A stretch of DNA of 64,000 bases from contig NZ_CP064032.1 in NCBI RefSeq assembly GCF_049532905.1, forward strand, positions 2,108,001-2,172,000, read 5' to 3'. A model generated the notes under the pieces. It was not told the origin of the DNA, searched no databases, and saw nothing but the letters and a program-made list of their open reading frames with translations. Of this stretch, positions 57,749 through 64,000 are shown in pieces. The translations under genes were made by a program, and so were the position numbers. This DNA is from Dyella_B nitratireducens. GTDB taxonomy: Bacteria; Pseudomonadota; Gammaproteobacteria; Xanthomonadales; Rhodanobacteraceae. Position 1 is the stretch's first letter; each line of letters opens with the position of its first letter.

Positions 57749-59316
57749 GAAGTCACCTCGATCACGGCCAGCGGCCAGCGGGCCGGTTCGCTGCCCAGCC
57801 CGGCGGCGTCGGCGATGCGCGCACGCGCCTCATCGCAGGAAGGCATGGCCAACGCACGCGCATACACGTCGGGCGCAAGCTGGACCAGGTTTTGCGTCAC
57901 CACGAGCAGCAGGCGATCGCCCTCTTCCACGGCGCACACCACTTCGTCGCACAGCGGTTCGATGGGGCCACCCAAGCCGGATGCCACCGGCGCGGCACGC
58001 GTGAACAGGAGATCGTCGAAGTCGCCGCCAAGCGCGTTGTCGTCGCTGGGTGCCGCCGCGGTGGCGAACAAGGATTGCAGCGCACCTTTGCGCCAATGCC
58101 ACGCCGCCGCGGTGCCGATGCGCAGCAGATTGGCCCAGCGCCGGGTGATATGCACGGCGATCACCGAGCCGTCTTCCGGCACCGGATTGATCAGATCTTC
58201 GTTGCGCGCACGCAGGTGGGGATGCAGGGCCAACAGGCGTTGACTCAATACCTTCAAATCACCAGCGAGGTCTTCCGCGCGCAACTCGTTCGCAACCTGG
58301 TTCGCCGCCGCTGCCGCCTGCCGACGTTCATCGGCTGCGCCTTCATCGGCAGCGACCAACGCCAGTGCGATATCGCCACGATAGGTGGTGGTAGCACCGC
58401 TGGTATGCGACGGCGCTGCGCCCGCTTCCGTCACACCGCTCGCAACTGCCATCGATACAGGGGGCACCAGATCGGCAAACAGCTCGCTCAAGTCATCAGG
58501 CAGCACATGGCGAGACGGCGATGCCACGACAGGCGCCGTGACGGAAACATGAGGCGCATGGTGATGCTGGTGCGGCGTTTCTTCGAACGTGCCCAATGTC
58601 TGCCAGCCGTCGTCCGCGTACTTTGCGTCGAGAAAGCCGGCATAGCTTGAAGGCTCTGGCAAGCCACGCGTTACCAGCACGCTGGCGGGCACATGGCCGC
58701 CGCCTTGCGTCCACCATAGGCACCAGCCGCTGCCGCTTTCGCTGACCCGCGCCCACAAACGCGCAAGAAAATCGCCATCGGCACGCACACGCGGCAACGG
58801 CATGCGCCATTGACCGGCATGGCGGAAGGTGACGTGTTCCAAGCCATCCAGCATCCATGATGCCGGTGTAGCCAGCGGCATGCCGGCCAGTGCAAGCAAT
58901 TGCGCGTCGAAGGTTTCGACACTGGTCGATGGATCGGATTGTGCCGCCACGTGAACGTGCTCCATGGCTGCGAACCATCGTTCGCCATCGCGCAACGTTT
59001 GCGTGGCCATCGACGGATCATCCAACGGCGATGCGATCACCATGGGGAAACTGCGTCCCACGCGATCGCCGGCAGGCCCCATCACGCCGGTCCATGCGGA
59101 TAGTCCACATACGCCAGGCGACAGCAGGAATCGCCACGCCGGGCTGCTGCGATACGCATGCTGCCAAGCGTTGCCTAACGCTTGCCGGCTTGCATCCACC
59201 GCGCGCTCGAAGTGTTGATCCCAGGCATCGACGAACGACGATGGCAGCCGCCGCTGCACGAAATCGCCCGCGCTCGGAAGTTTGCCGAAGAATCCCGCCC
59301 CCCCTGTCGGATTCAT
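57745..59316 (-). CDS. tagF: TagF with a C-terminal PP2C-like pseudo-domain
   Basis: The protein has 523 residues. Residues 1-230 are a TagF domain (GFFGKLPSAGDFVQRRLPSSF, then GLSAWTGVMGPAGDRVGRSFPMVI), a post-translational repressor of type VI secretion. After a Pro/Ala-rich linker, residues about 310-523 keep the order of a PP2C fold: LHPHLRARNEDLI, then DGSVIAVHITRRWANLL, TAAAWHWRKGALQSL and EEGDRLLLVVTQNLVQL. DGxGG, GDSR and the CSDG motif are missing or replaced (VTQN for CSDG), so metal binding is unlikely. TagF-PppA fusions with active PP2C are known. Here an intact PppA follows separately. Confidence 0.85.
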   Translation of the reverse strand: MNPTGGAGFFGKLPSAGDFVQRRLPSSFVDAWDQHFERAVDASRQALGNAWQHAYRSSPAWRFLLSPGVCGLSAWTGVMGPAGDRVGRSFPMVIASPLDDPSMATQTLRDGERWFAAMEHVHVAAQSDPSTSVETFDAQLLALAGMPLATPASWMLDGLEHVTFRHAGQWRMPLPRVRADGDFLARLWARVSESGSGWCLWWTQGGGHVPASVLVTRGLPEPSSYAGFLDAKYADDGWQTLGTFEETPHQHHHAPHVSVTAPVVASPSRHVLPDDLSELFADLVPPVSMAVASGVTEAGAAPSHTSGATTTYRGDIALALVAADEGAADERRQAAAAANQVANELRAEDLAGDLKVLSQRLLALHPHLRARNEDLINPVPEDGSVIAVHITRRWANLLRIGTAAAWHWRKGALQSLFATAAAPSDDNALGGDFDDLLFTRAAPVASGLGGPIEPLCDEVVCAVEEGDRLLLVVTQNLVQLAPDVYARALAMPSCDEARARIADAAGLGSEPARWPLAVIEVTS

Positions 59317-59323
59317 GATCGAC

Positions 59324-62300
59324 CTACCCTCCGCACCTGAAGCGCTGTACGACGGTATTGAGGAAGGGATTCTTCAAGTTATCCGCCTGCACGGCGACCT
59401 TCGCGACGTGCCCGCCGAAATTGAAGCTGGCGGTGTAACGCAGATCCGATTGACGCTGCAGATTGGCCGCCTGCATCGCATGGAAGAACGCCCAGTCGCC
59501 CTGGTAGTCGAACGTGCTGAGCAGATTGCCGCTGGTGTCCCAGGCCGAAATCGTCACATGGCCAGGCTGCGGGCCAGGCCATTTCATACCCATGCTGCTG
59601 GTGCTGCCGGCCTGGTATTCGAACTTCTGCCCATCGATGGTGATCGCCAGCTTGCCGATGCCCGGATCGAGCGACGGCGCCGCCAAGGTGAAATCCACCT
59701 CGGGCGTATTGCCGTTATTGCGGAAGTACATCTGCTTGATGGTGTCGGCCAGCTGCATTTGCGCAAGCATGCCGGGCGAACCGCTCACCGCGCCAGGGCC
59801 GGTCTTCCATTTCCAGGTGGAACCGCTGGCATCCACCAGCTTGTCCAGCGTCTGCTTGTAGAAACTGTCGAAGCGACCACCGTAGCCGAACAGCTCACCG
59901 AAGTTCTGCAGTGGGATATCCGTGGCGCTGTTCGGCGAGAACGGATAGCGGCCACGGGTGAAGTCGGCGCAATCCTTGCCGGCCGTCTGCTGGAAGGCAT
60001 CGCCAAGCGCACCGCTGGTGCCTGTGGCAACCAGGGCCTGGCTCTTGCCGGTCAATGATGCCACCCAGCCCGCGACCGGAGGCGGCAGTTGCGAAGCTTC
60101 CTGTTGCGCCATCAGCAATTGCGGATTGGGCTGGCCGGCGGCGCTGCTGAAGTCGGTCATGGTCAGCAGCGTCTTGCTGAGCTGGTCGATCACGCTCAGC
60201 GTGTGATCGATCGGCGTGCTTCCGGCCGCACCATCGGTGAGCTTGTTGAGTGCATCGAAATGTGCGCTGATCGCATCGCCGGGCTTGGCGGCGGCCTGCC
60301 CGCCTTCCCCGCTGCTGCCGTTGACGCCGGCACTGGCCAGCGCACGCATCACCGCTGTCTGCTCGGCGCGCTGCTCGGCACGCTTTTCTGCCGCTTTCTT
60401 CAAGGCGCCTTCCGCCTTGTCGGCATCGCTTTCGGGTGGGGCGCGCAACAAGTCGTGCGTGTTGTCGCGGACTACCATCAGCAGCGATTTCAGCGGTGAA
60501 CTGGGGCCGGACAGCTTGGCGGCAATCGCACTGGCGTCCTGGATGCTCGTCACCGGTTGCAACTGCAGGCTGTTGAGCAGATCGTCCCATGTCTTGATGT
60601 AATCCTGCTGATAAAGCGCCAGCACCTGCTGTGCAAGCTTCGCCTGCTGGATCGCATCGATCTTGCCGGTGCCGAATACCCAGTCGTCCTGGGTGAATTG
60701 CTTCACTGCTTCTTCAATGCCTTTGCTCACTTCCGTCGCGAACACCGGCTGTGTGTACAGCGCGGGAATCGGCTCGGACAGCGCTGCACCGTTGCGGCGG
60801 AACACGTTGCCGAGCAGGCCAAGCTCTTTGTCCAACTGCAGTGGTGCGTGGTCGGAGCTGTCCATGCTGAGCTTCAGGCTGCCGTAGATCAGCGTGGAAA
60901 GATCCGCCGTACGCAGCGTGCTGCGCGCCTGCTCTACCAGCTGATCATCCAGATGCAGCGGGCGCAGTTGTCCAGGTTGCGCGACCAACGCCTGGAAGTG
61001 TTTGGCTAGCGCCTTCTGCAGAACCGGACCGTCGGGGAAGATCTTGCGCCATTCGATATCGGTAAGCGCCATCAACTCGTCGGCATTCTGATGCTTGGGT
61101 TCCCCCAGCATCAGATAACCCTTGAGGTAGTAGTACAACGCCTGCGGATCGCTCGCGCTGGTGGTCAGCCCGGAGCGGAATTGCGACGCCACGCCCGGCA
61201 ACAACAGACCGTTGAGCTCGCGTACGTAGGCATCGTGCACTTCATCGCCTACCGCGTGGCCCTGGTAGAGGCCAAAGCGCATCGACCATGGCACGTTGTC
61301 TTTGTATTGCTGCGCGACATCCTGCACGCTGGACATGCCTTCCAGCCGTTCCAATACACGTGCGAAATAATCCTTCTGTGTCGGCGCGCCGGACACGTCA
61401 CTGGTCGCCGGATAGTTCTTCAACGCATCCTCGACCTGCGACAGGTAGCCGCTATTGCGCCCGTAGCTTTCGATAAAACCGGCCAGCAGCAGCACGGTAA
61501 CAATCAGCACGCCAAGATATGACGCAGCCTGCAGCAGGATCTTCTGCCGCTCCAGTTTCGGATCGGTGCCGGCAAAACCAGATTCGCGGAACAGCACGTC
61601 TTTCAGCAAACGCTCGACGAAGAAGGTTCGCTGCTGCGCGCCGGGCGCATGCACTTGTGCGGCATCAAGCCCGAACGTGCGTGCCACCGCCGCCATCATG
61701 CGGTCGATCGGCGTGCCTTCCTGCGTACCGGAGGTGAGATACACACCACGCAATAACGGCGGCGTGCCGTAGGCATAACCGGTAAACACGCCTTCGACGA
61801 ACTGGCGCATGGTTTCGCGCAAGGCGCCGAGCTGCTGCGGGAACGAAAGGATGGCTGCACGTCGGTTGGCATCGCGTTCGGCATGCAAGCGGCTCAGGAT
61901 GCGCGTGTGCAGGCGATTCAACAGCAATTCGAACTCGCTGCCGAACTGCTTGGCCGCCGAACCGTTCATGGTCTGATCGACCGGGAACGACATGCCCCAT
62001 ACCTGGCTGCGCAGTTCCGGGCTCAGATCGTCGAAGAATTCGGTGAAGCCGGCGATCAGGTCGCACTTGGTCAGCACCAGGTACACCGGCACGCCGATGC
62101 GCAATTGCGTGGACAACTCATCCAGGCGACGGCGAATCGCCTGCACGTGCTCCTGCATACCGTTTTGGTCGAGCGTGAGCAGATCGGACATGCTCATCGC
62201 AATCACCACGCCGTTGATCGGCCGGCGCTTGCGGTACTTGCGCAGCAGCTTGAGGAATTCGCTCCACGCCGAGGCATCCGCCGCCTGGTCGGATTGCTGC

Positions 62301-62866
62301 ATGGTGTAGCGTCCGGCGGTGTCGAGGAACACCGCTTCGTCGGTAAACCACCAGTCGCAATTGCGTGTACCGCCGACGCCGCGCAAGGCCTGCTTGCCGA
62401 AGCGATCGGAGAGCGGAAAATTCAGGCCCGAATTCTGCAGCAGCGTGCTCTTGCCGGAACCCGGCGGGCCGATCACCACGTACCACGGCAGCGTGTAGAG
62501 ATTGCCACCACCACGCTTGGCTTTACGCAGCGTATCCACCGCTTCCTGGAAACGCCCCTGCAATTGCGTACGTTCCGCGGTGCTGCGTTGGTCTTGGTCG
62601 CTGCCGGCCGGCTTGGCCTCTTGCGAGACCATGTCGCCGGACATCTGCTGTGCTTTTTTGCGTGCACGCAGCTGCTGTACCTGCAACCAGATCACCCATA
62701 TCGCAAGAATCACGATGATGGTGACCAGACGTACCACGGGGCTGGCCAGCGGTTGCGAATCGCCGATGCCCAGATAAGGACCGCCCAGCCAGATCAGGAT
62801 GGACAGCAGGATGATACCGATCAGCGCAATGAACCAACCGGATTTGAACAGCGCAAAAATCTTCAC
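59324..62866 (-). CDS. tssM: TssM (IcmF-type) inner-membrane component of type VI secretion
   Basis: The protein has 1180 residues. The start is GTG at 62866 because GGAGG lies ten bases upstream; the TTG at 62875 overlaps too closely. Two N-terminal membrane spans (about 10-32 and 45-65) are followed by IGPPGSGKSTLLQNSGL (Walker A, about 133-143) and VFLDTAGRY (Walker B). A third span lies near 440-460 (ASYLGVLIVTVLLLAGF), and a large periplasmic part ends with the beta-rich C-terminal domain that contacts TssJ. TssM joins TssL to form the membrane complex. The TssL stop lies within the start region of this gene. Confidence 0.95.
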   Translation of the reverse strand: MKIFALFKSGWFIALIGIILLSILIWLGGPYLGIGDSQPLASPVVRLVTIIVILAIWVIWLQVQQLRARKKAQQMSGDMVSQEAKPAGSDQDQRSTAERTQLQGRFQEAVDTLRKAKRGGGNLYTLPWYVVIGPPGSGKSTLLQNSGLNFPLSDRFGKQALRGVGGTRNCDWWFTDEAVFLDTAGRYTMQQSDQAADASAWSEFLKLLRKYRKRRPINGVVIAMSMSDLLTLDQNGMQEHVQAIRRRLDELSTQLRIGVPVYLVLTKCDLIAGFTEFFDDLSPELRSQVWGMSFPVDQTMNGSAAKQFGSEFELLLNRLHTRILSRLHAERDANRRAAILSFPQQLGALRETMRQFVEGVFTGYAYGTPPLLRGVYLTSGTQEGTPIDRMMAAVARTFGLDAAQVHAPGAQQRTFFVERLLKDVLFRESGFAGTDPKLERQKILLQAASYLGVLIVTVLLLAGFIESYGRNSGYLSQVEDALKNYPATSDVSGAPTQKDYFARVLERLEGMSSVQDVAQQYKDNVPWSMRFGLYQGHAVGDEVHDAYVRELNGLLLPGVASQFRSGLTTSASDPQALYYYLKGYLMLGEPKHQNADELMALTDIEWRKIFPDGPVLQKALAKHFQALVAQPGQLRPLHLDDQLVEQARSTLRTADLSTLIYGSLKLSMDSSDHAPLQLDKELGLLGNVFRRNGAALSEPIPALYTQPVFATEVSKGIEEAVKQFTQDDWVFGTGKIDAIQQAKLAQQVLALYQQDYIKTWDDLLNSLQLQPVTSIQDASAIAAKLSGPSSPLKSLLMVVRDNTHDLLRAPPESDADKAEGALKKAAEKRAEQRAEQTAVMRALASAGVNGSSGEGGQAAAKPGDAISAHFDALNKLTDGAAGSTPIDHTLSVIDQLSKTLLTMTDFSSAAGQPNPQLLMAQQEASQLPPPVAGWVASLTGKSQALVATGTSGALGDAFQQTAGKDCADFTRGRYPFSPNSATDIPLQNFGELFGYGGRFDSFYKQTLDKLVDASGSTWKWKTGPGAVSGSPGMLAQMQLADTIKQMYFRNNGNTPEVDFTLAAPSLDPGIGKLAITIDGQKFEYQAGSTSSMGMKWPGPQPGHVTISAWDTSGNLLSTFDYQGDWAFFHAMQAANLQRQSDLRYTASFNFGGHVAKVAVQADNLKNPFLNTVVQRFRCGG

Positions 62867-62871
62867 AGGGT

Positions 62872-64000
62872 TCAATCCTCCGGAATGAACTTGATTTCCA
62901 CGCGCCGGTTACGCGTGCGGTTGTCGGGCGTATCGGGCGGCAACGCAATGGGCTGCGATGAGCCCGCGCCGCTGGATTCGATACGTGAAGCGTTGTCCAG
63001 GCCATCGCTCAGGATCTGCGCCACGCTATGCGCACGTGCGCTGGACAGCTCGAAGTTGTCCTTGTACTTCAGCGAGCGGATCGGCTGATCGTCAGTATGA
63101 CCCACGACGATCACCCTGCCCTGCACCTGGTTGAGTGCGGCGGTGATCTTGTGCAGTAGCGGAATCTCATCCGCACTCACGTCGACGCCGCCGGAGGGGA
63201 ACATGCCGGTAGCGGCAAGGCGCACCATGGCCTCGCCATCGGGCTTTTCATCGACGGTGAGCAAGCCGGCCTGTTCTTCCGGCGACAGCAGTTGCTTGAG
63301 GCTCTTGCGTGCAGGGTGCGGCTGGCGCGCGGTATCCGGCGGCGTGCCGTTTTCCAGGCCGACTTGCGCCAGCTGCGCGCTGATCGGCGAGGAAAGTCCG
63401 TTGAGGCGAGAATAGAAAAACAGGAACGCGCCCAGCAGGATCACCGCCGCGAACGCGGCAACCACCCATAGCGGTACATAGCGGATCAGCGGATTGCGGC
63501 GGTCTTCAATGCCGCGCCAGTGCGGTGCCAGCTCATCCGCCGGCTTGGCGCGTTGCGCCTGGATGCGGCGGTACAGGTCTTCCTGGATGTCGGCAAGTTT
63601 GGCGCGACCGCCTGATTCGATCTGGTAGCGCCCGGCAAAACCCAGCGCCAGGCAGATGTACATCAGTTCGATCAGGTCGATGTGCTTGGCAAAATCCGAA
63701 CACAGGCGCTCGAGAATCTGGAAAAACTTGGCGCCGCCATAGGATTCGCTGTGGAAAGTAACGAGCAGCGTTTTCTGCGCCCAGCCACTGTGCTCGCCCC
63801 AGGGCGAATTGAGCACGGCTTCATCCAGCATCGTGCACAGCACATAGCGCGCGGCGAGGATGGTTTGTTGCGCGATATTGGCCGTCTGCGCGATGTTTTC
63901 GAAGCGATGGATCTGCGCCACGGTTTGATCGCGCAGGTGCGCGGCGTCCGGCGGCGCCACGCTATGGCGCAATTGCACGGCAAGCAACAGCAGGGGGCTG
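62872..64000 (-). CDS. tssL: TssL (DotU/IcmH) with a C-terminal OmpA-like domain, partial at the right edge
   Basis: The frame is open to the window edge; the first residues read ...SPLLLLAVQLRHSVAP, the conserved (S/N)PLL helix of DotU. So the N-terminus, and the start codon, lie to the right. The cytoplasmic DotU domain shows CTMLDEAVLNSPWG, WAQKTLLVTFHSESYGG, the usual loop. One membrane span (VPLWVVAAFAAVILLGAFLFF) leads to an OmpA peptidoglycan-binding domain (VVGHTDDQPIRSLKYKDN, LSSARAHSVAQIL, NRTRNRRVEIKFIPED). TssL anchors the complex to the cell wall and partners TssM. Confidence 0.95.
   Translation of the reverse strand, partial: SPLLLLAVQLRHSVAPPDAAHLRDQTVAQIHRFENIAQTANIAQQTILAARYVLCTMLDEAVLNSPWGEHSGWAQKTLLVTFHSESYGGAKFFQILERLCSDFAKHIDLIELMYICLALGFAGRYQIESGGRAKLADIQEDLYRRIQAQRAKPADELAPHWRGIEDRRNPLIRYVPLWVVAAFAAVILLGAFLFFYSRLNGLSSPISAQLAQVGLENGTPPDTARQPHPARKSLKQLLSPEEQAGLLTVDEKPDGEAMVRLAATGMFPSGGVDVSADEIPLLHKITAALNQVQGRVIVVGHTDDQPIRSLKYKDNFELSSARAHSVAQILSDGLDNASRIESSGAGSSQPIALPPDTPDNRTRNRRVEIKFIPED
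62877..62881 (-). promoter_or_regulatory. Shine-Dalgarno site deciding the GTG start of tssM
   Basis: GGAGG on the minus strand sits ten bases before GTG at 62866 and only one base before the TTG at 62875. The site lies inside the end of tssL, so the two genes are translationally coupled. Confidence 0.7.

Noticed and set aside
61883..63088. 401-codon plus-strand frame opposite tssM
   Set aside because: Antisense to the Walker A region of TssM; no domain.

Overview
The window reads as chromosomal DNA of a high-GC gammaproteobacterium. Gene content and style suggest the Xanthomonadales, most likely the Rhodanobacteraceae (Dyella, Luteibacter or Rhodanobacter type). The pointers are dense overlapping operons, many short palindromic intergenic repeats, plant cell-wall glycosidases, a two-partner secretion adhesin and a type VI secretion locus. 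The genus is an inference. I saw no rRNA, tRNA, CRISPR array, transposase or phage gene.

Layout. (1) 1-7722, minus strand: a surface-polysaccharide operon with a 3-acetamido-3,6-dideoxyhexose pathway (FdtA-like isomerase, hexapeptide acetyltransferase, FdtB-like aminotransferase), a beta-propeller glycosidase-like protein, a FemAB/GNAT-like protein, a Wzx flippase, a family 2 glycosyltransferase and a Wzy-like polymerase that runs off the left edge. (2) 8106-10485, plus strand: cytochrome b561, a Cyc2-like porin-cytochrome fusion and a soluble cytochrome c, together a candidate trans-envelope electron conduit. (3) 10690-14042: a TorF-like porin, then an ECF sigma factor, a zinc-finger anti-sigma factor and a subtilisin-like protease in one overlapping operon. 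(4) 14180-24177: a secreted or membrane kelch/DUF4124 operon facing two large membrane proteases, a TPR-CPBP fusion and a giant M48 protein. (5) 24584-28830: a two-subunit molybdenum hydroxylase and a MerA/RclA-like flavoprotein. (6) 29175-36415: a TolB-like propeller protein and the xyloglucan/arabinoxylan glycosidases GH39, GH74 and GH51. (7) 36548-64000: a PLD-like protein beside tssA, then a tpsB-tpsA-accessory operon with a 2975-residue adhesin, then the phospho-signalling end of a type VI secretion locus (SHOCT-like protein, PpkA, PppA, TagF, TssM, TssL). TssL runs off the right edge.

Three palindrome classes punctuate the intergenic DNA. The main one is a paired repeat of about 63-78 bp with GTAGGTTGGGGTGCAAACCCCAAC-type arms. 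The second resembles the widespread GTCATTCCGGCGAAGGCCGG palindrome. The third is a single 180-bp element that has invaded the 3' end of fdtA and rewritten its C-terminus.

The strongest leads are the Cyc2-like electron conduit, the TagF protein whose C-terminal half looks like a metal-site-less PP2C next to an intact PppA, the TpsA adhesin with a C-terminal cysteine loop and an uncharacterised six-cysteine partner, and the element-derived tail on FdtA. All functional calls rest on reading motifs by eye. No database search was run.
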